NCBI GenBank assembly: GCA_900552855.1
Contig: USBG01000007.1
Coordinates: forward strand, 1 to 30,888
DNA length: 30,888 nt
Direction of reading: 5' to 3'
Source: an uncultured Phascolarctobacterium sp.
Lineage (GTDB): Bacteria > Bacillota > Negativicutes > Acidaminococcales > Acidaminococcaceae
This document shows positions 15,930 to 23,690 of the stretch, piece after piece. The position numbers and the translations under genes were made by a program. The first letter of the stretch is position 1; every line of letters begins with the position of its first letter. The notes beneath the pieces were generated by a model. The model was given only the letters and a program-made list of their open reading frames with translations. It ran no database searches and was not told where the DNA came from.

Positions 15930-16193
15930 ATGAGTTTTTACAATGTTAATTTGCAAAGAGAAATTTTGCGAGAAAAGAGTGCTGAGATTTTAGCTGATAT
16001 CCATAGATATATGGAAGCAAATGCTGTTGAAAAGTTTGCTGAAAATACTCCAATAGGGATAATACATGCTGTAGTTGGAAATATTTATCGTAATGCTTTT
16101 AAAAGTGAATTTGATGAAGTTGCTAAAATAGATGCAGCCCACGGAAAACTAGATTTAGCTAGGCACATATTAAATACCTGTTATTTGGATTAG
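15930..16193 (+). CDS. Small hypothetical protein
   Basis: An 87-residue soluble protein that I do not recognise. AAGGAG lies about 7 bases before the ATG, which supports real translation. It looks fully helical: a charged N-terminal helix (NLQREILREKSAEILADIHRYME), a central hydrophobic segment (IGIIHAVVGNIYRNAF) and a C-terminal helix ending in LARHILNTCYLD. It ends 10 bases before the recQ start, so the two are likely co-transcribed. No metal-binding, DNA-binding or secretion motif is visible. Confidence 0.75.
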   Translation: MSFYNVNLQREILREKSAEILADIHRYMEANAVEKFAENTPIGIIHAVVGNIYRNAFKSEFDEVAKIDAAHGKLDLARHILNTCYLD

Positions 16194-16203
16194 AGGATGA
16201 TTG

Positions 16204-17451
16204 ATGAACTTATTTTCTAGTGAGTATTTACATAAAGCATTAAAGTATTTTTATGATTATGATAGTTTTAGGCAAGGTCAGGAGGAAATTATATCTGAGA
16301 TTTTACAGAAGCGTCCTATTTTAGCGGTGCTTCCAACTGGTGCAGGAAAAAGCGTTTGTTTTCAGCTACCATCACTTTTGATGCCTGGCGTGACACTGGT
16401 TATTTCACCGCTTATTTCATTAATGAAGGACCAGGCGGAGTCATTGCGCAAACGAGAGATCCCTGCAGAGTATTTGGAAAGCGGTCTCACTACTAATGAG
16501 TATGGAAAAATATTATATGATACATTAAAAGGACGCTGTAAATTTCTATATGTTGCACCTGAACGCTTAGCTAATAAGCAGTTTTGTGATTTTGCTAAGC
16601 GTGCTAATATCACCATGGTGGCGGTTGATGAGGCTCACTGTGTGTCACAATGGGGACGCAGCTTTCGTAAGGATTATTATAATATTCCAGATTTTATTAA
16701 CCAACTACCTCAAAAGCCTCTGATTGCAGCTTTTACTGCTACTGCTACAGCAGAGGTGCGTCAGGATATTTTAGAACGCTTGGGAGTGGGTGGCGCTAAG
16801 GTTGTAGTAACAGGCTTTGACCGTCCTAATCTTTTCTTTGGTGTTAAGCGTACAGATGATAAAAATCGTTCTATGCTGGAGTTTTTGAAAAAGCATGAGG
16901 GTGAATGTGGTATTGTTTATTGTGCTACTCGTGCCAAGGTAGAAAGCGTAACAGAGCTTTTGGTTAAGCAGGGCTATAGGGCTTTGCGTTATCATGCAGG
17001 ACTTACAAATGAGGAGAGGCGTGATAATCAAAACTACTTTGTTTCCGGACGTGTGCCTATTATAGTAGCTACCAATGCTTTTGGTATGGGTATTGATAAG
17101 CCAGATGTACGCTTTGTGTTGCATTATAATATGCCTAAAGATTTGGAAAGCTATTATCAAGAGGCGGGCCGTGCCGGACGTGATGGTAAGGAGTCAGAGT
17201 GTCTTTTGCTTTATGATAGAAGTGACATGAGAGTTAATGAATATCTTATTGGTCATGACCAGCCTGATCTTTCTGTAAAGAATAAGGAAATGCTGCTTTT
17301 GGAAAAAATGCTTAACTACTGTTATACAGGCAGCTGTTTGCGTAAATATCTTTTAAATTATTTTGGAGAGGATGCTCCTCGTCAGTGTGATAAGTGCAGC
17401 AATTGTGAGGCTAATAAAAATGTTTCATGGAGAAAATTTCTAAAGCTTTAA
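16204..17451 (+). CDS. recQ: Short RecQ-type ATP-dependent DNA helicase
   Basis: A 415-residue superfamily 2 helicase. In order: the Q motif region FRQGQEEII, motif I PTGAGKS, motif Ia PLISLMKDQ, motif II DEAH, the post-DEAH stretch CVSQWGRSFRKDYY (aromatic-rich loop of RecQ), motif III FTATAT, motif IV IVYCATR, motif V ATNAFGMGIDKPDVR and motif VI QEAGRAGRDG. The C-terminus ends just after a zinc-site pattern of four Cys (CYTGSC... CDKCSNC). It lacks the winged-helix and HRDC domains of E. coli-type RecQ, which is about 610 residues. TTG at 16201 is also in frame, but ATG 16204 follows GAGGATGA and is more likely. RecQ unwinds forked and recombining DNA. Confidence 0.9.
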   Translation: MNLFSSEYLHKALKYFYDYDSFRQGQEEIISEILQKRPILAVLPTGAGKSVCFQLPSLLMPGVTLVISPLISLMKDQAESLRKREIPAEYLESGLTTNEYGKILYDTLKGRCKFLYVAPERLANKQFCDFAKRANITMVAVDEAHCVSQWGRSFRKDYYNIPDFINQLPQKPLIAAFTATATAEVRQDILERLGVGGAKVVVTGFDRPNLFFGVKRTDDKNRSMLEFLKKHEGECGIVYCATRAKVESVTELLVKQGYRALRYHAGLTNEERRDNQNYFVSGRVPIIVATNAFGMGIDKPDVRFVLHYNMPKDLESYYQEAGRAGRDGKESECLLLYDRSDMRVNEYLIGHDQPDLSVKNKEMLLLEKMLNYCYTGSCLRKYLLNYFGEDAPRQCDKCSNCEANKNVSWRKFLKL

Positions 17452-17456
17452 GTAAA

Positions 17457-17500
17457 ACAGCTGGCTCTAGCTATTGTAGAACCAGCTGTACTTTTATTTT
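17457..17500 (+). terminator. Rho-independent terminator after recQ
   Basis: ACAGCTGG (17457-17464) pairs with CCAGCTGT (17482-17489), extended by TCTA/TAGA across one C-A mismatch, followed by a T-rich tail (CTTTTATTTT). Confidence 0.85.
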
Positions 17501-17550
17501 GATTTATAATTAGCAAGCCATTAAATCTTGTTTTGTGTTGAATAAGCAAA

Positions 17551-17596
17551 CGGAGTAAACAGTGGGTGAATAATCAGACTGCTTACTCCGATTTTT
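17551..17596. terminator. Second, bidirectional terminator between convergent genes
   Basis: CGGAGTAA (17551-17558) and TTACTCCG (17583-17590) form the outer stem; CAGT/ACTG forms an inner stem. ATTTTT follows on the plus strand, and a T-rich stretch follows on the minus strand, so it can also end the gene at 17611-18048. Confidence 0.8.
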
Positions 17597-17610
17597 GTTA
17601 TGGTTATTTA

Positions 17611-18048
17611 TTAAAATTTAATACCCTTCATATATTCCAAGACAAAGGTAATTGCTTTTACTGTAAGAGGAGCACATTTGTCATGGGGTTCGCCTTCCTG
17701 AAATTTACCGCCACGCAGCTCATAGCATTTTAATGAGCCTAAATAATTCTCCAGCTTTTCTGCAAAATCTATGGTTACAGCATTGATGCGAGGTCTATCC
17801 CAATTGTGGTATGCACCATAAATAGCGATGAACATGAGAGCACCCTTGTATAGACCGCATTGGTCACGTCTATCACGGTTTTCTATTACACCGTTCATAG
17901 CATCATAAACCTGTGGGCTTAAGGGATGATTATAGTAGTCACTAAGAGTATGGAGCATGGTTAAACCGCAGCTAAGACCTTGCTGCATAAAATATTTGTC
18001 AGCTTCCTTGCGCACGAAGGAAAGCTCTTTTTCTGTAAGCTTTTCCAA
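17611..18048 (-). CDS. C_GCAxxG_C_C-type putative redox protein
   Basis: A 145-residue protein resembling the C_GCAxxG_C_C family of putative redox-active, possibly metal-binding proteins. Cysteines appear in the expected order: GLSCGLTML near residue 27, a QCGLYKGALMFIAIYG segment (matching GCAxxG with substitutions), LKCYEL and DKCAPLTVKAITFVLEYM near the C-terminus. The first GCA position is read here as CGLYKG, so the motif is a variant. The start is TTG at 18048, supported by GGAGGG 7 bases upstream; no ATG lies nearby. It is convergent with recQ. Family function is not established; a role in anaerobic electron transfer is often proposed. Confidence 0.72.
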   Translation of the reverse strand: MEKLTEKELSFVRKEADKYFMQQGLSCGLTMLHTLSDYYNHPLSPQVYDAMNGVIENRDRRDQCGLYKGALMFIAIYGAYHNWDRPRINAVTIDFAEKLENYLGSLKCYELRGGKFQEGEPHDKCAPLTVKAITFVLEYMKGIKF

Positions 18049-18191
18049 ATGTGTTCCCTCCTGAAATATTTTAATTCATTATAAGTTTGAAAATATATAA
18101 GCCGTGCGCTCTGCTTTTACGCAAAGCACATGGCTTATGGTGACATAATTATTAAGTGTATATTACCTGTTAATCTGTTTGAAATAGGTGG

Positions 18192-18863
18192 TTATTCTAT
18201 TTCAATTGTTTGACCAGGGTCAACTACAATTACTTTGCTAGGAGTAGTTTCTTCTACATAAGCCTTGTAGGCATAAACGTCTTGTTCGATAGGCGGCCAG
18301 GTGTTGTAGTGAACGGGAATAACATATTTAGGCTTCAAGAATTTTGCTGCTAAAGCTGCGTCATTGGGGTCCATAGTAAAATTGCCGCCAATAGGAAGAA
18401 CTGCGTAATCAAAAACGTCTAGCTCGGGTAAAAGCTGCATATCGCTAAAGAGTGCAGTATCGCCTGCAAAATACAGCTTAGTGCCGTAAAAGTCTACTAC
18501 GAAGCCACAAGCATGGCCACCAGCAACGCCACTGCCGTGGAACGCCATAGTTACACGTACTTTACCAAAGGGAAATTTAAAGGTGCCACCAAGGTGCATG
18601 CCATGAGCCTTGCAGCCTGCCTGCTCTGCTAATGCAGCAATTTCTGCAGTAGAAATAATGGTTGCATCGTTGGCCTTAGCAATTTCAAAGGCACTGCCTA
18701 AATGGTCAAAATGTCCGTGACTGACAAAAATGTAATCAACCTTAATATCTTCAGGCTTTAAGCCTTCAGGGTTTCCGTCTAAGAAGGGGTCAAAAATAAT
18801 AGCGGAATCATTTTTGGCTACTACGAAGCATGCATGATTAATGTAATGAAATTTTGCTGTCAT
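18192..18863 (-). CDS. MBL-fold metal-dependent hydrolase (UPF0173/UlaG-like)
   Basis: A 223-residue metallo-beta-lactamase-fold enzyme. It carries the first metal motif SHGHFDHLG (HxHxDH), a second His in MAFHGSG, the Asp of YFAGDTALFSD, and the last His in VIPVHYNTWPP. Together these form a two-metal site. The N-terminal HACFVVAKNDSAIIFDP and the length match the UPF0173 group, cytoplasmic hydrolases whose natural substrate is unknown. GGAGGT stands before the ATG at 18863. It is divergent from the glucosaminidase gene and 143 bases from its neighbour at 18048. Confidence 0.9.
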   Translation of the reverse strand: MTAKFHYINHACFVVAKNDSAIIFDPFLDGNPEGLKPEDIKVDYIFVSHGHFDHLGSAFEIAKANDATIISTAEIAALAEQAGCKAHGMHLGGTFKFPFGKVRVTMAFHGSGVAGGHACGFVVDFYGTKLYFAGDTALFSDMQLLPELDVFDYAVLPIGGNFTMDPNDAALAAKFLKPKYVIPVHYNTWPPIEQDVYAYKAYVEETTPSKVIVVDPGQTIEIE

Positions 18864-18971
18864 AAGTTTTACCTCCTTGTGCTTTAAACACTATACAGCT
18901 ATATTATACAACATTATACAAATACTAGATACATTCTTATGTGAAATATGTGAAACTCTTTCCTCATAAAC

Positions 18972-19000
18972 TTTACACTTTGGCGTAAAATTGGTAAAAT
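18972..19000 (+). promoter_or_regulatory. Sigma-A type promoter for the glucosaminidase gene
   Basis: TTTACA (18972-18977), 17 bases, TAAAAT (18995-19000), 37 bases before the start codon. Confidence 0.6.
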
Positions 19001-19037
19001 TGAGGCTATGAAAGTATTTTTTTGAGGAGTACATAAT

Positions 19038-20210
19038 ATGGGCTACAAATCTGTAACCGCTGCTGTTTTGGCAGCAGGCTTTTTATTTGCAAATATAACA
19101 GCTGTTCAAGCTAAAGAGGATAATAATGCTGCACGTGTGCAGACATATCCTGTCAGCAAGGGTATTGAAGGAAATAGCGACAAGCCTAAGGTTGGCAAGC
19201 TGATTATGCCAAAAAAGGAAGGCGAGAAGCTTTCTGAAAGAGAAATGAAAAAGAAGCTTAAGCGTGAGGAAAAGCTGCGCAAGGAACGTGAGGAAAAGGC
19301 TGAAGAGGCTCGTAAGGAGCAAAAAAAGCTAGAGAAGAAGCGTTTGAAGCGTGAAACTGAGCTGCGTCGTGAACAAGAAAAGCGTCAGCGTAAAGAGGCT
19401 GAGAAGCGTGAGGAGAAACGCCATGAAGCCAATAAGGAGCTAAAAAATGATAAGCAAAAGGTAGCAGAGGGGACTGCACGCTCTATGGCTGACAAGCAGG
19501 CTATGGTGAAGGATTCTGCTTCTAAGGTAGTGGAGTTTGAGGATAAGCTTTATTTTAAGGGAGTACAGCTGCCAGATGATTATCAGCAAATTAATATTTA
19601 TGGTGAGGCAGTTGCCACTAAAGGTCAGGCAGTACGCCTGATTAAAGAAAAAAATCCTAATGTACATTTGATGTGTAGTATTGAAGAACTGGTTGACTTA
19701 TATTGGATTGAAGCAGAGCGTGAGGGTGTGCGTCCTGATTTAGCATTGGCTCAATCCTTGGTGGAAACTGGCTTTTATCGCTACGGTGGAGACGTTGACC
19801 ATAATCAAAATAATTTTTGTGGCTTAGGAACGACTGGTGGCGGTGTAAAGGGCGCATCCTTTAAAACTCCGGAGTTAGGTGTGCGTGCTCACATTCAGCA
19901 TTTACTGGCGTATACTCAAAAATCTCGTCCTAAGACAAAGATTATTGACCCACGCTATGAAATTGCCCACAGCATTCGTGTGGAGCGTGGCGTTGTGGAC
20001 ACTTGGTATGGCTTAAATGGCACCTGGGCTATGGGTGGCTTGTATTGCGAAAAGATAATGGTTATGTACCAAAACATGCTGGCAATGGATGCTCATGATG
20101 TGGAGCTCAAAAAGCCTGAGCCTAAAGACGACAAGAAAGAGAAGAAGTCCAAGAAAAAAGGCAATATTCGCGAAAGAATTCAAAAGATTTTAGATGAAGG
20201 AAAAGAGTAG
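19038..20210 (+). CDS. Secreted N-acetylglucosaminidase with a charged helical region
   Basis: A 390-residue exported peptidoglycan hydrolase. Residues 1-25 are a signal peptide (cut near VQA). Residues 65-140 are an extremely charged, continuous helix rich in Lys, Arg and Glu (coiled-coil or single-alpha-helix type). Residues 205-350 are a glucosaminidase domain: VDLYWIEAEREGVRPDLALAQ, then SLVETGFYRYGGDV with the likely catalytic Glu, NNFCGLGTTGGG, and the later FKTPELGVRAHIQHLLAY and GTWAMGGLYCEKI stretches. A charged Lys-rich tail follows. GAGGAG before the ATG supports the start. It probably cleaves between GlcNAc and MurNAc in the cell wall during growth or division. The helix may set the reach of the enzyme across the periplasm. 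Confidence 0.88.
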   Translation: MGYKSVTAAVLAAGFLFANITAVQAKEDNNAARVQTYPVSKGIEGNSDKPKVGKLIMPKKEGEKLSEREMKKKLKREEKLRKEREEKAEEARKEQKKLEKKRLKRETELRREQEKRQRKEAEKREEKRHEANKELKNDKQKVAEGTARSMADKQAMVKDSASKVVEFEDKLYFKGVQLPDDYQQINIYGEAVATKGQAVRLIKEKNPNVHLMCSIEELVDLYWIEAEREGVRPDLALAQSLVETGFYRYGGDVDHNQNNFCGLGTTGGGVKGASFKTPELGVRAHIQHLLAYTQKSRPKTKIIDPRYEIAHSIRVERGVVDTWYGLNGTWAMGGLYCEKIMVMYQNMLAMDAHDVELKKPEPKDDKKEKKSKKKGNIRERIQKILDEGKE

Positions 20211-20332
20211 GGATACCTCTCAGTCAGCTTCGCTGACAGCTGCCTTTAAAAGGGTGAGTCTTACCTGCGAGTTAACTTTAGCTTTTTCCTTTACGGGATA
20301 AGGTGGTATTTCCGTAGGCGAAGAGAGATTCC
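20211..20332. repeat. MITE-like intergenic repeat with imperfect terminal inverted repeats
   Basis: Ends read GGATACCTCTC at 20211 and GAGAGATTCC at 20323-20332, which pair imperfectly. Inside are a hairpin GTCAGC-TTC-GCTGAC (20223-20237), a GCCTTTAAAAGGG dyad and a TACGG...CCGTA dyad. The CTCAGTCAGCTTCGCTGACAGC core resembles short palindromic repeats seen in many gut Firmicutes. No transposase is present. It fills the whole gap between the glucosaminidase stop and trmL. Confidence 0.55.
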
Positions 20333-20361
20333 TTGTGAATTAGTATATAGGAGGGTTTTTT

Positions 20362-20850
20362 ATGCATATAGTTCTGGTTGAGCCGGAGATTCCGGGTAAT
20401 ACAGGTAATATTGCGCGTTTATGTGCTGCCACAGGTATTCATCTGCATTTGGTACGTCCTCTGGGGTTTTCTGTTGAGGATAAATATTTAAAGCGCGCAG
20501 GACTTGATTATTGGCATTTAGTAGATATTCATTACTATGACAGTGTTTATGAGGTTTTAGAAAAGTATAAGGATAATTCCAAGTTTTTACTGACTACTAA
20601 GGCTCATAAATCCTATAGTGATGTTAAATATGATGAGGATAGTTTGCTGATTTTTGGCAAGGAAACTGCTGGCCTGCCCGAAAAGCTGCGCAATGAGTAT
20701 CCTGAGGGCTGTGTGCGCATTCCTATGCGTCCAGAGGCACGTTCTTTGAATTTGTCTAATTCTGTTGCAATTGTAGCCTATGAGGCAATGCGTCAGGTAA
20801 ATAATTTTGCTGACTTATCCTTATATGGCAATGAATATGTAGAAGATTAA
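20362..20850 (+). CDS. trmL: tRNA (cytidine/uridine-34 2'-O) methyltransferase TrmL
   Basis: A 162-residue SPOUT-class methyltransferase of the minimal TrmL (YibK) type, which 2'-O-methylates the wobble base 34 of leucine tRNAs using S-adenosylmethionine. Motifs: PEIPGNTGNIARLCAATG at the N-terminus (motif 1), FGKETAGLPEKL (motif 2) and RIPMRPEARSLNLSNSVAIVAYE (motif 3, the trefoil knot that binds the cofactor). Length is as expected. AGGAGG precedes the ATG. It is 19 bases from the queD-like gene and is probably in the same transcript. Confidence 0.95.
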   Translation: MHIVLVEPEIPGNTGNIARLCAATGIHLHLVRPLGFSVEDKYLKRAGLDYWHLVDIHYYDSVYEVLEKYKDNSKFLLTTKAHKSYSDVKYDEDSLLIFGKETAGLPEKLRNEYPEGCVRIPMRPEARSLNLSNSVAIVAYEAMRQVNNFADLSLYGNEYVED

Positions 20851-20869
20851 TTATTAGGAGAGCTAATTT

Positions 20870-21226
20870 ATGATTATTATTAAAGAATTTGATTTTGACG
20901 CTGCTCATTATCTGCCAGCCTATAACGGCAAGTGCGAGCATCTCCATGGTCATACCTATAAGCTGGTGGTAAAGGTTGAGGGAACTCCTGACCACGAAGG
21001 TATGGTTATTGACTTTATTAAGCTGAAAAACCTTGTTAAAGAGCATGTATTGGTGCATTTAGACCATGCTTGCATTAATGATGTTATTCCCGTGCCCTCT
21101 GCAGAAAATATTTCTGTTTGGGTTTGGAATAAGCTTGAGGATTTGCTGAAGAGTGACCACTATCATCTGTACGAGGTAGAGGTTTGGGAGACCCGCACTA
21201 GCGGTTGTGTTTATAGAGGTGAATGA
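20870..21226 (+). CDS. queD: 6-pyruvoyltetrahydropterin synthase/QueD homologue, likely PTPS-I/III type
   Basis: A 118-residue enzyme of the QueD/PTPS family (COG0720). Zinc ligands are His13 (FDAAH), His26 and His28 (HLHGH). The active-site stretch reads CEHLHGH, so it has both Cys22 (as in QueD, CxxxHGH) and Glu23 (as in PTPS-III, ExxHGH). Downstream are VIDFIKLKN, LDHACIND and the ETRTSG catalytic region. QueD makes 6-carboxytetrahydropterin for queuosine; PTPS-III makes 6-hydroxymethyl-dihydropterin from dihydroneopterin triphosphate in place of FolB. The folE2-folP-folK neighbours, with no folB, favour the folate role or both. The gene overlaps the ribosome site of folE2. Symbol is by family; the role may be wider. 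Confidence 0.92.
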   Translation: MIIIKEFDFDAAHYLPAYNGKCEHLHGHTYKLVVKVEGTPDHEGMVIDFIKLKNLVKEHVLVHLDHACINDVIPVPSAENISVWVWNKLEDLLKSDHYHLYEVEVWETRTSGCVYRGE

Positions 21227-21227
21227 T

Positions 21228-21995
21228 TTGAAGGACGTTCAAAGTGAGAAGGATTTGCGTTGTATTCCGTTGAAGCACGTTGGTATTAAGGATTTACGTT
21301 GGCCTATAGAGTTGAAAGATAAGCAGCATGGTACTCAGCATTCTGTTGCCAAGGTTACCTTGGCTGTTGATTTGCCTCATGATATGCGTGGTACTCACAT
21401 GAGTCGTTTTGTAGAGTGCCTGCAAAGCCTGGGACCTGTTGGACTAAATGAGATTGAAGGCATTTTAGACAAGCTAAAAGAGCATTTACAGGCGGAGAAG
21501 GCCTTTATGAAGCTAGAGTTTCCGTATTTTATTACTAAAAAGGCTCCTGTTAGTGGTATGAATGCGCCTATGGATATTGATTGTGTTTATCGTGCCGAGA
21601 AGGGTAAGGAGTTTAAGCTGAAGATTGAAGCTGTTATTCCTGTGCAAACCTTGTGCCCCTGCTCTAAAGAGATTAGCGCCTATGGTGCTCATAACCAAAG
21701 AGCTTTTGCTCATATTGATATTGAAGCTAATGAGATGGTATGGCTGGAGAAACTGGCTCAGGTTGCTGACGAGGCTGCCAGTGCTCCTGTTTTTGGCCTT
21801 TTAAAACGTCCTGACGAGAAGTATGTGACTGAGCATGCTTACGAAAATCCTCGTTTTGTTGAGGATGCAGTCCGCGAGATTGCTTTGCGTTTAGAAGCAG
21901 ATAAGCGTATTACCTGGTATAGAGCAGAGGTTGAGAGTGTGGAGAGCATTCATAATCACAACGCCTTTGCGGTTGTAGAAAAGAGTGATAGATAA
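21228..21995 (+). CDS. folE2: GTP cyclohydrolase FolE2 (GCYH-IB)
   Basis: A 255-residue metal-flexible GTP cyclohydrolase I of the FolE2 class, which makes dihydroneopterin triphosphate from GTP, the first step of the folate and queuosine pathways. Motifs: DVQSEKDLRCIPLKHVGIKDLRWPI at the N-terminus (quoted in parts), and the active-site TLCPCSKEIS, YGAHNQRA. The catalytic Cys lies in PCSKEIS. The frame is open from GTG 21207, inside queD, but GAGGTG (21216-21221) is 6 bases from TTG 21228, and starting there gives the family's conserved MKDVQS beginning. FolE2 enzymes work without zinc, which fits low-zinc or anaerobic conditions. Confidence 0.93.
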   Translation: MKDVQSEKDLRCIPLKHVGIKDLRWPIELKDKQHGTQHSVAKVTLAVDLPHDMRGTHMSRFVECLQSLGPVGLNEIEGILDKLKEHLQAEKAFMKLEFPYFITKKAPVSGMNAPMDIDCVYRAEKGKEFKLKIEAVIPVQTLCPCSKEISAYGAHNQRAFAHIDIEANEMVWLEKLAQVADEAASAPVFGLLKRPDEKYVTEHAYENPRFVEDAVREIALRLEADKRITWYRAEVESVESIHNHNAFAVVEKSDR

Positions 21996-23188
21996 TGTTG
22001 ATTAAGGTTAATAAGGAAATGCTGGGTAATGCTTTAGCTAGTATTAATGTACATCCTGACAGTGTTCCTATTTTTACAAATAAATCAGAAATAATTCCTT
22101 TCAAGCTAGTGCAGGTACGTACTCCTGCTGCTAATATTTTGAAGCAGGAAATGCTTGCTGTAGGTGGTGATGCTGCGGTTCCGGTAGGTGCAGTGGTTAA
22201 TGCTGAGCGTTATGTTGATGTTTTGCTTTTAGGTACCAAAAAGCACTACAATCTGCTGCTGAAAAAACTGGAGCAAATGACTTATTTTGGTTTAAAGCAG
22301 ATTGGCGAAGAGTTAGCTGCAGCTTTAGGAGAAAATAAGGTCTTTACTACCTTGGCTGATGGCAGAGTTTTGAAATATGATAAAATGAGTGTTATGGGTA
22401 TTTTGAATATTACTCCGGACTCCTTTTATGCAGGCTCTCGTGTACCTGTTTTAGATTCTGTAATTGAGCGTGCAGGCCAAATGCTTGCTGCTGGTGCTGA
22501 TATTCTGGACATTGGCGGCGAATCAGCTCGTCCGGGCAGCGATAGTGTTGATGGCGTTGAAGAAAGACGTCGTGTGCTTCCTGTAATTGAGGCTTTGCGC
22601 AAGGAATATCCTAATGCGGTATTATCTGTGGATACTTATCGTGCAGATACTGCAGAGGCGGCGTTGGCTGCTGGTGCAGATATTATTAATGATATTAGTG
22701 CTATGGAGGCTGATCCTAATATGGCTGACGTAGTAGTAAAAACAAAGGCACCTATTATTTTAATGCATATGCGTGGCACTCCGAAAAATATGCAGCAAAA
22801 CTGCCAATACGACAATGTTGTGGAAGAGGTTGCTGTATATTTAGCACAACGTGCACAGCTTTTAAGAGAAAAAGGCGTTGGTGCTGATAAGATTATTTTG
22901 GACCCAGGCATTGGCTTTGCTAAGAACGTAGAGCAAAACCTGCTCTTAATGCGTGATTTGCATAGCTTGACAAGCTTTGGTTATCCTGTTCTTTTAGCAT
23001 CCTCTAGAAAAAGTACCATTGGTGCTGTTTTAGGTGGTGTGCCTGCTGAAGAACGCTTGGAGGGTACTGTGGCAACTAGCCTGCAGGCTGTTTATGCAGG
23101 CGCTCACATGATTCGTGTCCATGATGTGAAAGAGAATCTGCGAGCAGTACGTATGCTGGAGGCAATTCTATGTCCCAAGGCATATTAA
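21995..23188 (+). CDS. folP: Dihydropteroate synthase, long form with N-terminal extension
   Basis: A 397-residue FolP. About 125 residues at the N-terminus precede the TIM-barrel enzyme, which starts near MSVMGILNITPDSF. The catalytic part shows DIGGESARPGSD, SVDTYRADTAEAALAAGADIINDIS (pterin site), LMHMRGTPKNMQ, DPGIGFAKNVEQN and the pABA-side SRKSTIG. It condenses 6-hydroxymethyl-dihydropterin pyrophosphate with para-aminobenzoate. Standard bacterial FolP is about 280 residues; the extra N-terminal domain is known in some Clostridia and Negativicutes-like enzymes and has no clear role. The start overlaps the folE2 stop (TAATG), and the end overlaps folK by 19 bases. Confidence 0.95.
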   Translation: MLIKVNKEMLGNALASINVHPDSVPIFTNKSEIIPFKLVQVRTPAANILKQEMLAVGGDAAVPVGAVVNAERYVDVLLLGTKKHYNLLLKKLEQMTYFGLKQIGEELAAALGENKVFTTLADGRVLKYDKMSVMGILNITPDSFYAGSRVPVLDSVIERAGQMLAAGADILDIGGESARPGSDSVDGVEERRRVLPVIEALRKEYPNAVLSVDTYRADTAEAALAAGADIINDISAMEADPNMADVVVKTKAPIILMHMRGTPKNMQQNCQYDNVVEEVAVYLAQRAQLLREKGVGADKIILDPGIGFAKNVEQNLLLMRDLHSLTSFGYPVLLASSRKSTIGAVLGGVPAEERLEGTVATSLQAVYAGAHMIRVHDVKENLRAVRMLEAILCPKAY

Positions 23189-23643
23189 AGCATACTGCTT
23201 TTGTGGCATTAGGAAGCAACTTAGGTGATAGACAAGGTAATTTAAACCGTGCTGTAGAGCTATTGCAGCAGCATGGTGTAGAGGTCCTTAAGGTGTCTAC
23301 ATTTATTGAAACTGAGCCCTATGGAGTTACAGACCAACCACGCTTTTTAAATGGCGCCTGTATGGTAAAAACCGAGTTAAGTCCTTTAGAGCTTTTACGA
23401 TTACTGTTATCTGTGGAAAAGGAAATGGGACGCGTACGCTTGCGTCATTGGGGCGAGCGTAATATTGACCTTGATTTATTGCTTTATGAGGGCGTTATAA
23501 TGGATACCGAGGAGCTACGCTTGCCGCATCCAGATATGGCTAATCGTGATTTTGTTATGCTGCCTTTGGCTGAATTAGCGCCTAGCTTGATACATCCTGT
23601 TCTTCAAAAGACAATGCAAGAATTGGCAGAAAAATTTATATAA
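23170..23643 (+). CDS. folK: 2-amino-4-hydroxy-6-hydroxymethyldihydropteridine pyrophosphokinase
   Basis: A 157-residue HPPK that transfers pyrophosphate from ATP to 6-hydroxymethyl-dihydropterin, supplying FolP. Motifs: FVALGSNLGDRQGNL at the N-terminus, ETEPYGVTDQPRFLNG, then RHWGERNIDLDLLLY with the metal- and ATP-binding acids, and LPHPDMANRDFVMLPLAEL. Length is normal. A CTGGAGG site inside the end of folP supports the ATG and the 19-base overlap. It is the last gene of the operon, closed by a terminator. Confidence 0.96.
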   Translation: MSQGILKHTAFVALGSNLGDRQGNLNRAVELLQQHGVEVLKVSTFIETEPYGVTDQPRFLNGACMVKTELSPLELLRLLLSVEKEMGRVRLRHWGERNIDLDLLLYEGVIMDTEELRLPHPDMANRDFVMLPLAELAPSLIHPVLQKTMQELAEKFI

Positions 23644-23655
23644 TGTTAAATAAAG

Positions 23656-23690
23656 AATGCTGCACATCCAAGTGATAGTGCAGCATTTTT
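23656..23690 (+). terminator. Rho-independent terminator of the trmL-queD-folE2-folP-folK operon
   Basis: AATGCTGCAC (23656-23665) is a perfect inverted repeat of GTGCAGCATT (23678-23687) around a 12-base loop, followed by TTTT. Confidence 0.93.
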
